From assembly GCA_035695765.1 (NCBI GenBank), contig DASRRI010000046.1, positions 1-64,000 of the forward strand: 64,000 nucleotides of DNA, written 5' to 3'. Below the pieces are notes generated by a model, which worked only from the letters and a program-made list of their open reading frames with translations, ran no database searches and was not told the DNA's origin. How positions within the stretch are numbered: position 1 is the stretch's first letter; each line of letters begins with the position of its first letter. Positions 17,115 through 25,750 of this stretch are shown in pieces. The stretch comes from Dongia_A sp035695765. Its GTDB lineage: Bacteria; Pseudomonadota; Alphaproteobacteria; Dongiales; Dongiaceae. The position numbers were made by a program, and so were the translations under genes.

Positions 17115-17227
17115 TGCTGTCGGATCGATGCAGGCAGCTGGGGATTCAAAGCTCCGGCTGCCGCTATCCTTTGGCAACCAGCTCTATCAGGCAAGTCAAG
17201 CGGTTGCTTGACAAGGTCCCGGGCGTC

Positions 17228-18172
17228 ATGCCACCCACGGCGCCCATGTCCGAAACCGGTGACACCCACAAGCTGCGCGCGACGCTGATCGGCTTCATCG
17301 CAGTTCTGCTGTGGGCGACGCTTGCCTTGTTCACCACGGCAACCGGGCAGGTGCCGCCGTTTTTGCTGCTCAGTCTCACCTTCGGGATCGCCTTTGCGGC
17401 GTCGCTGGCGCGTTGGCTGTGGATCGCGCGCCGCAATCGCGCCCAATTCCGGCGCCTATTTCGCCAGCCCTGGCCCGTGTGGCTGCTCGGCATCGGTGGG
17501 CTGTTCGGCTATCACGCGCTCTATTTCACGGCTCTGCGCTACGCGCCGCCGGTCGAAGCTAGCCTGATCGCGTATCTCTGGCCGCTGCTGCTTGTGCTGA
17601 TGTCGGCGCTGCTGCCGGGCGAGCGTCTGCATTGGACGCACCTTGTCGGCGGCGCCATCGGCCTCGTCGGCGCGATCCTACTGGTGCTGCAGAAGGCAGA
17701 GGGCGCGATCAGCTTCGATGTGCAGTATATATTGGGATATCTCGCGGCCTTGGGTTGCGCCTTCACTTGGTCGGCCTATTCGGTGATGAGCCGCCGCTTC
17801 GGCCAGGCTCCGACCGATCTGGTCGGCGCCTTCTGCGGCGCGACAGCCCTGCTCGGCGTAGTCGCGCATGTGCTGGCCGGCGAACTGACGATCTGGCCCG
17901 CCGATCATTGGGAATGGGCGGCGGTGGTGGCGCTGGGACTGGGGCCGGTGGGCCTCGCCTTCTTTGTCTGGGACTATGGGGTGAAGCGCGGCGACATCAA
18001 GGCGCTCGGCGCCTGCGCCTATGCATCGCCCTTGCTCTCCACCCTGCTGCTGATCCTCGCCGGCAAGGCTGAGGCGACCATGGCCGTCATCCTCGCCTGC
18101 CTGCTGATCGTGGCCGGTGCCATCATCGCCTCCTGCGATCTGTGGATGCGCAGGGCTTCGTACCCATCCTGA
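17228..18172 (+). CDS. EamA-family exporter, YddG-like
   Basis: 314 residues with ten hydrophobic segments and two EamA repeats. The opening KLRATLIGFIAVLLWATLALF and the ALGLGPVGLAFFVWDYGVKRGD region fit the YddG branch, which exports aromatic amino acids. ATG 17228 and ATG 17246 are both possible. There is no obvious operon partner; the GST gene downstream is convergent. Confidence 0.85.
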   Translation: MPPTAPMSETGDTHKLRATLIGFIAVLLWATLALFTTATGQVPPFLLLSLTFGIAFAASLARWLWIARRNRAQFRRLFRQPWPVWLLGIGGLFGYHALYFTALRYAPPVEASLIAYLWPLLLVLMSALLPGERLHWTHLVGGAIGLVGAILLVLQKAEGAISFDVQYILGYLAALGCAFTWSAYSVMSRRFGQAPTDLVGAFCGATALLGVVAHVLAGELTIWPADHWEWAAVVALGLGPVGLAFFVWDYGVKRGDIKALGACAYASPLLSTLLLILAGKAEATMAVILACLLIVAGAIIASCDLWMRRASYPS

Positions 18173-18229
18173 TCAACCGATCATCGTCATGCCAACCTTG
18201 CCATGACGAGGAGAGGCTGTGTTTGGCCT

Positions 18230-18823
18230 CTAATCGTGCGGCAGCGTCTTCTTGAGCGACGCGCGCTCGGAGAACGTCTTGTGCCAGGCGGTGAGCTTCG
18301 GATGGGCCTTGCGCCAATCCTCGGCCTTGAAGCGGAAGTCGAGATAATCGAGCACGATCGCAGTCGAGAGGGTGCCGATATCGAGCTGCGGGCCGAGATG
18401 ATCCGCTTCCAGCGCCGCCAGCCCTTGCGTCACTTTCAGCTTCTGCTTCTTGTCCACGTCGGCCGAGCGCTGGGTCTCAGGCCGGCGTGACTCCATCATG
18501 CGCAGCACCGCCGCATCCGCCATGCCGTCGGCCAACGCCTGGCGGCGCAGGGCCGTCCAGCGCGCGGGACCCGCAGGCGGAAAGAGCTTTCCGCCCGATT
18601 GCGCGTCGAGGTATTCGCAGATGACGCGCGAATCATAAAGCTTCGATCCGTCATCCAGCACCAGGGCCGGCACCTTGTTCAGCGGGTTGTCCTTGCCATG
18701 ATCGCTGTTGGGATCGGCGGTGTTGGTCTTCACCAGCTCGATCTTGTCGATCTGGCCGGTCTCGATCGCCAGTACGTGCACCTTGCGCACGAAGGGCGAG
18801 GTGGTCGAATAGCGCAACTTCAT
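18230..18823 (-). CDS. Glutathione S-transferase family protein
   Basis: 197 residues. N-terminal thioredoxin-like domain with MKLRYSTTSPFVRKVHVLAIE and the cis-Pro/glutathione motif NKVPALVLDDGSKLYDSRVICEYLD; all-helical C-terminal domain. The ATG at 18823 is preceded by AGGAG. It is 28 bp downstream of the glyoxalase II gene on the same strand, suggesting a glutathione-dependent detoxification pair. Confidence 0.9.
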   Translation of the reverse strand: MKLRYSTTSPFVRKVHVLAIETGQIDKIELVKTNTADPNSDHGKDNPLNKVPALVLDDGSKLYDSRVICEYLDAQSGGKLFPPAGPARWTALRRQALADGMADAAVLRMMESRRPETQRSADVDKKQKLKVTQGLAALEADHLGPQLDIGTLSTAIVLDYLDFRFKAEDWRKAHPKLTAWHKTFSERASLKKTLPHD

Positions 18824-18851
18824 GGGTGGCTCCTGATCAAGGGGGCTGCAG

Positions 18852-19622
18852 CTAGAATTTATCCTTGGCGGCGCGGATGGCGCCGAACGCAACGGCCGGA
18901 TCGCGCTCCGGCCCGCCGAACTTGGCGAGCAGTCGCGGCTGATCCGCACGCAGGAAGGGATTGCAGAATTTCTCGATCCCGAGATTCGACGGGATGGTCT
19001 TGTCCCCTTGCGCGCGCGCGTGGCGGACCGCTTCGGCGAACTCGACGAGGTCGCGATTCTCCGGCTCCACCGTCAAGGCGAAGCGGCAATTGCTCTCGGT
19101 GTATTCGTGGCCGCAATAGATCCAGGTATCATCCGGCAGGACGCGCAGCTTGCTGAGCGAATTCCACATCTGCTGTGCCGTCCCTTCGAAGGTCCGCCCG
19201 CACCCAATCGAGAACAGGGTGTCGCCGCAGAACACCGCCTTGCTGTCCGCGAAATAGAACGCGATGTGACCGCGCGTATGGCCGGGAATGAACAGGATAT
19301 CGGCATGATGGCCGGCGAAATCGAAGCCGCTTTGCTCGTCCACCGCCTGGTCGATGCCGGGAATGCGCTCGCGGTCATAGGCGGGGCCGACCACGATGGC
19401 GCCGGTCGCCTCCTTGATGCCGAGATTGCCATCGGTATGGTCCCAATGATGGTGGGTGTTGAGGATATGGCTGATGCGCCAGCCACGTTCCTTGGCCGCT
19501 TCCAGCATGGGCGGCGCAACGGAGGGGTCGAGCGCCGCGGTCTTGGCCGTCGCGGCATCGTGGATCAGATAGCCGTAATTGTCCTTGAGCAGCGGAATGA
19601 CGGCGATGTCGAGTTCGGCCAT
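18852..19622 (-). CDS. gloB: Hydroxyacylglutathione hydrolase (glyoxalase II)
   Basis: 256 residues, metallo-beta-lactamase fold. Metal-binding THHHWDHTDG (residues about 55-64), then HTRGHIAFYF, the FCGDTLFSIGCGR aspartate and the late histidine in YCGHEYTESN. It hydrolyses S-lactoylglutathione to lactate. The C-terminal HAGH region (NPFLRADQP) is present. It starts back-to-back with the methyltransferase gene at 19706. Confidence 0.93.
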   Translation of the reverse strand: MAELDIAVIPLLKDNYGYLIHDAATAKTAALDPSVAPPMLEAAKERGWRISHILNTHHHWDHTDGNLGIKEATGAIVVGPAYDRERIPGIDQAVDEQSGFDFAGHHADILFIPGHTRGHIAFYFADSKAVFCGDTLFSIGCGRTFEGTAQQMWNSLSKLRVLPDDTWIYCGHEYTESNCRFALTVEPENRDLVEFAEAVRHARAQGDKTIPSNLGIEKFCNPFLRADQPRLLAKFGGPERDPAVAFGAIRAAKDKF

Positions 19623-19705
19623 GATTGCTCCAGAAAATCCAGCACCCACGATAGCAGGCGATATGGCATAATCAAATCGCGGCTAACATCGGGACCAGTC
19701 CACGA

Positions 19706-20449
19706 ATGTGGCAGGACGTCGGCGACCTCAAACATTTCTATGACCGGGAGATCGGCCGTACGGCGCGCCATCTGCTGCGCCTCAGGATCCGCGCCTTGTG
19801 GCCGGACCTGACCGCGCAGCGCCTGCTCGGCATCGGCTATGCGACGCCCTATCTGCGCCAGTTCCTGGGGGAAGCGGAGCGCATCGGCGCCGTCATGCCT
19901 GCTGCCCAGGGCGTCATGCCCTGGCCGCGCGACGGGGCGGGCATGACCGTCCTGTCCGACGAGACCGAACTGCCGTTCCAGGACAATTCGATCGACCGCG
20001 TCCTCCTGGTCCATGCCCTGGAATCCAGCGAACATGCCGGCGACATGCTGCGCGAATGCTGGCGTGTCCTCGCCGGCGGCGGCCGGCTGATGGTGGTTGT
20101 GCCCAACCGGCGCAGCCCCTGGTCGCATCTGGAGCGCACGCCGTTCGGCCACGGCCAGCCCTTCACGCAGACCCAGCTGACGCGCCTGCTCCGCAGCAAC
20201 GGATTCACGCCGCTGCAGACCGAGCGCGCATTGCTCTTCATGCCGTTCGCCTGGCGCACCTGGCTCAAGGCCGCGCCGGGCTGGGAGCGCATCGGCCGGC
20301 GCTGGTTCAGCACCTTCGCCGGCGTCATCGTGATCGAAGCGATGAAGCAGCTCTATGGCGCCCAGCCGGTGAAGGCCGTGAAACGCCGGTCCCGCTTCGC
20401 CACCCTCGGCATGCCAGCCCCGGCGACGCGGACGATGCCGCCGCTCTAG
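19706..20449 (+). CDS. SAM-dependent methyltransferase, Methyltransf_11 type
   Basis: 247 residues. The usual glycine motif I is weakened (RLLGIGYATPYLRQFL), while the motif around LPFQDNSIDRVLLVHALE and the post-motif MLRECWRVLAGGGRLMVVVPN are clear. Substrate unknown. It is divergent from gloB, and its stop overlaps the end of metW on the other strand by 4 bases. Confidence 0.87.
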   Translation: MWQDVGDLKHFYDREIGRTARHLLRLRIRALWPDLTAQRLLGIGYATPYLRQFLGEAERIGAVMPAAQGVMPWPRDGAGMTVLSDETELPFQDNSIDRVLLVHALESSEHAGDMLRECWRVLAGGGRLMVVVPNRRSPWSHLERTPFGHGQPFTQTQLTRLLRSNGFTPLQTERALLFMPFAWRTWLKAAPGWERIGRRWFSTFAGVIVIEAMKQLYGAQPVKAVKRRSRFATLGMPAPATRTMPPL

Positions 20450-21081
20450 TCCCGTTTCCGCAGCAGAAACATCCCCTGTTCGCCGAGCAGGTTGGCGAGC
20501 CAGTGTCCGGGGACGCTGATGGCCTGGCCCTTGTCGTTGATGGCGAGGGCCTTCTCGATCTCGACATCCAGCTCCGCGCACAGGCCGAGGAAATCGCGGA
20601 TGGTGCAGAGGTGGATGTTGGGCGTGTTGTACCAGCGGTCGGGAAGGGCCGCGGTCTCCGGCATCCTGCCGGTCCAGCCGAGATACCAGCGCACGCGCCA
20701 ATGCCCGAAATTGGGGAAGGAGACGATGGCGCGCTTTCCGATCCGCACCAGATGTTCCAGCACCTGGCGCGGCTCGCGCGTCGCCTGCAGGGTCTGGGAC
20801 AGGATCACGTAATCGAACGCATTAGCGGGATAGTCGGAAAGGTCGGTGTCGGCATCGCCCTGGATCACTGACAGGCCCGAGGCCACGCAGGCGTTCACGC
20901 CGGCCTGGCTCAGCTCGATGCCGCGCCCGTCGACCTGCTTGAAATGCACGAGGTAGTCCAGCAGCGAGCCGTCGCCGCAGCCGACGTCGAGTACGCGCGC
21001 GCCCGGTTTCACCATGTTGGCGATCAGCTGCAGGTCGACGCGGATGCCCGGCCCCCGCGGCGCGACGTCGTTGACGGCCAT
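20446..21081 (-). CDS. metW: Methionine biosynthesis protein MetW
   Basis: 211 residues, methyltransferase-like fold with ARVLDVGCGDGSLLDYLV and the MetW-specific VSFPNFGHWRVRWYLGWTGRMP and WYNTPNIHLCTIRDF. MetW acts with MetX in homoserine acylation in many proteobacteria. The ATG lies 2 bp after the metX stop, so translation is coupled. Confidence 0.94.
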   Translation of the reverse strand: MAVNDVAPRGPGIRVDLQLIANMVKPGARVLDVGCGDGSLLDYLVHFKQVDGRGIELSQAGVNACVASGLSVIQGDADTDLSDYPANAFDYVILSQTLQATREPRQVLEHLVRIGKRAIVSFPNFGHWRVRWYLGWTGRMPETAALPDRWYNTPNIHLCTIRDFLGLCAELDVEIEKALAINDKGQAISVPGHWLANLLGEQGMFLLRKRD

Positions 21082-21083
21082 GC

Positions 21084-22244
21084 TCAAGCGATCCCGCGGT
21101 GTTCGGCGCAGCCGTTGAGGAAACCGCCGAGCACCGCGAACAGCTCCGGCTCGTCGAGCAGGAAGGCGTCGTGCCCCTTGTCGCTCTCGATCTCGACAAA
21201 GCTCACGTTCGCCGCCACCGCGTTGAGCGCGTGGACGACGGCGCGGCTTTCCGAAGTGGGGAATAGCCAGTCGCTGGTGAAGGAGATGAGGCAGAAGCGC
21301 GTCCGCGTGTCCTTGAAGGCGCGCGGCAGATGGCCGCCGAACTGCGCGCCAAGGTCGAAATAGTCCATTGCGCGCGTGATGTAGAGATAGGAATTGGCAT
21401 CGAACCGGTCGACGAAGATCGAGCCCTGGTGGCGCAGATAGCTCTCCACCTGGAAATCCGCATCGAACCCGTAGGAGAGGGCGATCCGGTCCTGCAGGTT
21501 GCGCCCGAACTTGCGGTGCAGGGCCGCTTCGGACAGATAGGTGATGTGCGCCGCCATGCGCGCGACGGAGAGGCCCCGCGCCGGATTGGTGCCCTCCATC
21601 TGATAGGCGCCCTGGCGCCATTCCGGGTCGGCCATGATGGCCTGGCGCCCGACTTCGTGGAACGCGATGTTCTGCGCCGAGTGGCGCGCGGCGCAGGCGA
21701 TCGGGACGGCCGCGAATACCCGGTCAGGATAAGTCGCAGCCCATTGCAGCGCCTGCATGCCGCCCATGGATCCGCCGATCACCGCGAACAACTTGTCGAT
21801 GCCGAGATGATCGATCAGCCAGCTTTGCAGCCGGACCATGTCACCGACGGTAATGACCGGGAAATCGAGGCCATAGGGCTTGCCCGTCGCCGGATTGGTG
21901 TTGCTGGGGCCGGTGGTCCCCATGCAGCCGCCGAGCACGTTGGCGCAGATCACGAAATACCGGCTGGTGTCGATCGGCAGGCCCGGCCCCACCATCACCT
22001 GCCACCAGCCGGGCTTGCCGGTGATCGGGTGCTGGTCGGCCACGAACTGGTCGCCGGTCAGGGCATGGCAAACCAGGATGGCATTCGATTTCTCGTCATT
22101 GAGCGTGCCATAGGTCTGATAGGCCAAGGTGACGCCCGCGAGATCCGCCCCGCAATCGAGGGTCAGCCGCCGCTCGCCAAAGCTGAGCCGCTTGCCGGGC
22201 AGCTCCGGTGCGAGGCTGGCAGGGTGGATGGAGAGCGAGGTCAT
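21084..22244 (-). CDS. metX: Homoserine O-acetyltransferase
   Basis: 386 residues, alpha/beta-hydrolase fold. Nucleophile S159 in GGSMGGMQALQW, plus the family segments NAILVCHALTGDQFVAD and NVLGGCMGTTGPSN and the late SDWLFPTSESR and SDKGHDAFLL holding the acid and the histidine. First committed step of methionine synthesis from homoserine. Linked to metW downstream; some members use succinyl-CoA instead. Confidence 0.94.
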   Translation of the reverse strand: MTSLSIHPASLAPELPGKRLSFGERRLTLDCGADLAGVTLAYQTYGTLNDEKSNAILVCHALTGDQFVADQHPITGKPGWWQVMVGPGLPIDTSRYFVICANVLGGCMGTTGPSNTNPATGKPYGLDFPVITVGDMVRLQSWLIDHLGIDKLFAVIGGSMGGMQALQWAATYPDRVFAAVPIACAARHSAQNIAFHEVGRQAIMADPEWRQGAYQMEGTNPARGLSVARMAAHITYLSEAALHRKFGRNLQDRIALSYGFDADFQVESYLRHQGSIFVDRFDANSYLYITRAMDYFDLGAQFGGHLPRAFKDTRTRFCLISFTSDWLFPTSESRAVVHALNAVAANVSFVEIESDKGHDAFLLDEPELFAVLGGFLNGCAEHRGIA

Positions 22245-22279
22245 AAGCGGGGCGTCTACCCATGTCGGTGCGGGGCCTG

Positions 22280-22308
22280 AACAAAGCCGTGAGGCCTTGA
22301 AGTGTCAA
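22280..22308 (-). promoter_or_regulatory. Possible metX promoter
   Basis: On the minus strand, TTGACA (22308-22303) is a perfect -35 hexamer, followed after 17 bases by a poor -10, TTTGTT (22285-22280), upstream of the metX start at 22244. I looked for a SAM-II riboswitch in this leader and did not see its consensus. Confidence 0.3.
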
Positions 22309-22446
22309 TATTTTCTTTGATCTGAGCGCGCCGGCGGGCATTTCGCCCCTTTGCTTTCCGGCCCTCCCGGACTATCACTGGGCGCCCTTTCCCGGGGGGT
22401 TTTCCGGGTAGGTTTTGAACCAGGACATCCACCCGGACCCGAATTG

Positions 22447-23337
22447 ATGACCGGCCCCGACCAGCAGCTTGCGGCCCTGCGCGCCGAGATCGATGCAATC
22501 GACAGCCAGTTGCACGATCTCCTGATGCGGCGCACCGACCTTGCCGTCCAGGTGGGGGACGTGAAGGCGCGGGTGCAGCCTTTGGGCGGGACGCCGGCCG
22601 ATGGCGCCAAGTTCATCCGCCCCGCGCGCGAGGCGTTGATCCTGCGCCGGCTGGTGGCGCGCCACCAGGGCAAGCTGCCCAAGGCCGTGATCGTGCGCAT
22701 GTGGCGGGAGATGATCGCCGCCTTGCTGCAGGTCGAAGGGCCTTTCGTGGTGGCGGTGCAGGCGCCCAAGGGCGACACGGCGCTCTGGGACCTGGCGCGC
22801 GACCATTACGGCAGCCGGGTGCAGATCACCCCGGTGCCGGACAATGCCGACGTGCTCAGCGCGGTCACGCGCGGCAAGGCGACCGTCGGCATTCTCGCCC
22901 TGCCGCGCCTGGGCGAACGCAGCGCCTGGTGGCCGAACCTGATGGCCAGGGGCGAGAACATCCCGCATGTCATGGGCCGGCTGCCGTTCGGCGATATCGG
23001 CAACGTGCGCGATCCCAAGGCCGAGGCGATGGTGATTGGCCGCGCGCCCAACGAGCCGACCGGCGACGACCGCAGCTGGATCGTCCTTGGCCTCAAGGCC
23101 CCGCGCTCGCGCCGCGCCGTCCTCTCTGCCGCAAAGGCGTTGCAGCCGGAGGAAGCCCTGTGCCTCGATAACGCCGGCAAGGGCTATGAATGGCTGCTCG
23201 ACGTCGCGGGTTTTCCGCTTGAAATCGAAGCCGGCGTTGCGGCGGTCGCCGAATCGCTGGGCGCGGAAGCGCGCGTGCTCGGCAGCTATGCGGCGCCCTT
23301 GCGGCCCGCCGATCTGGCCGATTCCAAGAGTCACTGA
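22447..23337 (+). CDS. Chorismate mutase with C-terminal prephenate dehydratase-like region
   Basis: 296 residues. The N-terminal AroQ domain is clear (LRAEIDAIDSQLHDLLMRRTDLAVQVGDVK). Residues about 100-290 look like a degenerate periplasmic-binding/ACT arrangement as in bifunctional P-proteins: FVVAVQAPKGDTALWDLA, then DNADVLSAVTRGKATVGILALP, then RSWIVLGLKAPRSRRAVLSA. I cannot see the prephenate dehydratase catalytic TRF motif, so the second part is probably not a dehydratase. First gene of an aromatic/histidine block with hisC 20 bp downstream. Confidence 0.8.
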   Translation: MTGPDQQLAALRAEIDAIDSQLHDLLMRRTDLAVQVGDVKARVQPLGGTPADGAKFIRPAREALILRRLVARHQGKLPKAVIVRMWREMIAALLQVEGPFVVAVQAPKGDTALWDLARDHYGSRVQITPVPDNADVLSAVTRGKATVGILALPRLGERSAWWPNLMARGENIPHVMGRLPFGDIGNVRDPKAEAMVIGRAPNEPTGDDRSWIVLGLKAPRSRRAVLSAAKALQPEEALCLDNAGKGYEWLLDVAGFPLEIEAGVAAVAESLGAEARVLGSYAAPLRPADLADSKSH

Positions 23338-23357
23338 GGAGTTTCGAGGTTAACGAC

Positions 23358-24458
23358 ATGTCGCTGATCGTGCGTCCCGGCATCCTGGATATCGCGGCCT
23401 ACGTGCCCGGCGATCACTCGCTGCCCGGCGAGGGGCCGGTCCATCGCATGGCCTCGAACGAGAGCGCGCTGGGCGCGAGCCCCCAGGCGATCGAGACCTA
23501 TCGCGCGCTGGCGGCGGAGCTGCATCGCTATCCCGATGGGTCCGCGAAGGCGCTGCGCGCTGCGCTCGGCGCGGAGTTCGGGATCGAGCGAGAGCAGATC
23601 GTGTGCGGCGCCGGCTCCGACGACGTGCTGCAATTGCTGGTGCGTGCCTATGCCGGGCCGGGCGATGAGGTGCTCTACACTCAGCATGGGTTTCTGGTCT
23701 ATCCGATCGCGGCCAAGGCGGTGGGCGCAACGCCGGTCGCCGCGCCCGAAACCGATCTGCGTACCGATGTCGACGCGCTGCTGAAGGCGGTGACGCCGAG
23801 GACACGCATCTGCTTCGTCGCGAACCCGAACAATCCGACCGGCAGCTATGTAACCAGCGCGGAGCTGAAGCGCCTGCGCGCCGGCTTGCCGGACCATGTG
23901 CTGCTGGTGGTCGACGCAGCCTATGCTGAATATGTCGACCTGCCGGACTATGAATCCGGCCTCGACATGGTGCGCAGTCACGACAATGTGGTGATGACGC
24001 GCACCTTCTCGAAGATCTTCGGCCTCGCTGCCTTGCGTCTCGGGTGGGCCTATTGCCCGCCGGCAATCGCCGACGTGCTGAACCGCATCCGCGGGCCCTT
24101 CAACGTGCCGGCACCGGCCCAGGCTGCCGGTGTCGCGGCGCTCGCCGACCATGCCCACATCGCGAAAGCGAAGGCGCACAACGATCATTGGCTGCCCTGG
24201 TTCGCGCAGCGCATGCGCGCGCTCGGCCTGCATCCCTATCCCAGCGTCGCCAACTTCGTGCTGGTGAAGTTCCCGGCCGATCCCAAGCTGAATGCCGAGG
24301 CGGCACTGAAATTTCTCAACGCCCGCCGCATCCTGCCGCGCCGCGTGGCGGCCTATGGCTTGCCGGATTGCCTGCGCATCACCATCGCGGACGAAACCGC
24401 GGTCAAGGCCTGCGCCGACGCGCTCGAAGCGTTCGTGAAGGGAGCCGCGACGCAATGA
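23358..24458 (+). CDS. hisC: Histidinol-phosphate/aromatic aminotransferase
   Basis: 366 residues, PLP fold type I. NPNNPTGSYV, DAAYAEYVDL and the PLP lysine in TRTFSKIFGLAALRLGW follow the HisC family. HisC paralogs placed between chorismate mutase and TyrA commonly transaminate prephenate, phenylpyruvate or hydroxyphenylpyruvate, so both roles are possible here. Its stop overlaps the next start (ATGA). Confidence 0.88.
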   Translation: MSLIVRPGILDIAAYVPGDHSLPGEGPVHRMASNESALGASPQAIETYRALAAELHRYPDGSAKALRAALGAEFGIEREQIVCGAGSDDVLQLLVRAYAGPGDEVLYTQHGFLVYPIAAKAVGATPVAAPETDLRTDVDALLKAVTPRTRICFVANPNNPTGSYVTSAELKRLRAGLPDHVLLVVDAAYAEYVDLPDYESGLDMVRSHDNVVMTRTFSKIFGLAALRLGWAYCPPAIADVLNRIRGPFNVPAPAQAAGVAALADHAHIAKAKAHNDHWLPWFAQRMRALGLHPYPSVANFVLVKFPADPKLNAEAALKFLNARRILPRRVAAYGLPDCLRITIADETAVKACADALEAFVKGAATQ

Positions 24459-25339
24459 GCAAGCCGCTCTTTGATAGAATCGCGATCATCGGCATCGGCC
24501 TCATCGGCTCCTCGATCGCGCGCGGGGCCAGCAAGCACGGCCTCGCGAAGCACATCGCCATCGCTGATTCGTCCGCCGATGCGCGCAAGGTGGCAGTGGA
24601 GCTGAAGCTCGGTGAGTCCGTCCATGAGGAACCGGGCGAAGCGGTGAAGGGCGCCGACCTCACCATCGTCTGCGTGCCGATCGGCGCTTATGCCGAAGTC
24701 GGCCAGGCGATCGCACCGCACTTGAAATCGGACAGCATCCTCAGCGACGTGGGCTCGGTGAAGCAGGCTGTCCTGCGCGATCTCGGCCCCCTGGTACCGG
24801 ACCACGTGCATTTCATCCCCGGCCATCCGATTGCCGGCACCGAGCATTCTGGCCCCGCCGCGGGCTTTGCCGAATTGTTCGACGGGCGCTGGACGATCCT
24901 GACGCCGCTGCCCGGCTGGGACGAAGCGGCTGCGGACAAGCTCGCGCAATTCTGGACGAAGCTGGGCGCGACGGTCGAGACCATGGAGCCGATCCATCAC
25001 GACCAGGTGCTGGCGATCACCTCGCATCTGCCGCACCTCATCGCCTACACCATCGTCGGAACTGCAACCGGGCTCGAGGAGCATACCCAGCGCGAGGTCA
25101 TCAAGTTCTCCGCTTCGGGCTTCCGCGACTTCACCCGCATCGCCGCCTCCAACCCGATCATGTGGCGTGATATCTTCCTCAATAACCGCGAGGCGGTCCT
25201 CGAGATGCTCGGCCGCTTCAGCGAGGATCTGACAGCTTTGCAGCGCGCCATCCGCTGGGGCGAAGGCGAAAAGCTCGAAGACTGGTTCACCCGCACCCGC
25301 GCCATCCGCCGCTCGATCATCGATGCCAAGCAGGCGTAA
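24455..25339 (+). CDS. Prephenate/arogenate dehydrogenase
   Basis: 294 residues. Rossmann motif IGIGLIGSSIARG near the N terminus, the substrate-site segments FIPGHPIAGTEHSG and ITSHLPHLIAYTIVG and a helical dimerisation domain. Oxidatively decarboxylates prephenate or arogenate in tyrosine synthesis. Four-base overlap with hisC upstream and 17-base overlap with the second chorismate mutase downstream. Confidence 0.93.
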   Translation: MSKPLFDRIAIIGIGLIGSSIARGASKHGLAKHIAIADSSADARKVAVELKLGESVHEEPGEAVKGADLTIVCVPIGAYAEVGQAIAPHLKSDSILSDVGSVKQAVLRDLGPLVPDHVHFIPGHPIAGTEHSGPAAGFAELFDGRWTILTPLPGWDEAAADKLAQFWTKLGATVETMEPIHHDQVLAITSHLPHLIAYTIVGTATGLEEHTQREVIKFSASGFRDFTRIAASNPIMWRDIFLNNREAVLEMLGRFSEDLTALQRAIRWGEGEKLEDWFTRTRAIRRSIIDAKQA

Positions 25340-25649
25340 CTTGGGCAAGCGCAAACCCTGCACCAGCATGGAAGACGTGCGTGCCGAGATCGACGCGTTG
25401 GACCGCGAGATCGTCGCGCTCCTCGCCGACCGCCTGCACTACATCGACGAAGCCGCAAGGCTGAAGCAAAGCCGCGACCAGGTGCGCGACGAGGCGCGGA
25501 TCGCGGATGTATTGGCGAAGGTGGACGCGGAGGCACAGCGACTTGGCATTGAGCGCGACGTGGTGCGCGCCGCTTATCGATCGCTGGTCGAAGCCTCGAT
25601 CCAGCACGAACTTTCAGAGTTTGATCGGCAGGTTCAATCCCGGCATTGA
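25323..25649 (+). CDS. Chorismate mutase, monofunctional AroQ type
   Basis: 108 residues, all helical. MEDVRAEIDALDREIVALLA and RLHYIDEAARLKQ match the AroQ fold, with the family arginine/lysine positions in helix 1. It overlaps the end of the dehydrogenase gene by 17 bases. An in-frame ATG further in, giving MEDVRAEID, is an alternative start that would avoid the overlap. It is the second chorismate mutase domain within 3 kb. Confidence 0.85.
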   Translation: MPSRRNLGKRKPCTSMEDVRAEIDALDREIVALLADRLHYIDEAARLKQSRDQVRDEARIADVLAKVDAEAQRLGIERDVVRAAYRSLVEASIQHELSEFDRQVQSRH

Positions 25650-25750
25650 TGTCCAGACGCGACAGTTTGGCTCGGGTCAAACTATTATGGGATGAACTCT
25701 CTGCTTTCTCATGCCACCGTCGTTCGAGTTGAACGAGGTGCAAAGGGCCG

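Noticed and set aside
16370..17227. A 600-codon frame ahead of the YddG-like exporter
   Set aside because: It overlaps the membrane protein and the SnoaL remnant in another frame. Exporter similarity begins only near 17246.
22245..22446. SAM-II or other riboswitch in the metX leader
   Set aside because: The leader lacks the conserved SAM-II pseudoknot sequence, and I could not build the expected pairing. Only a possible -35 box was kept.
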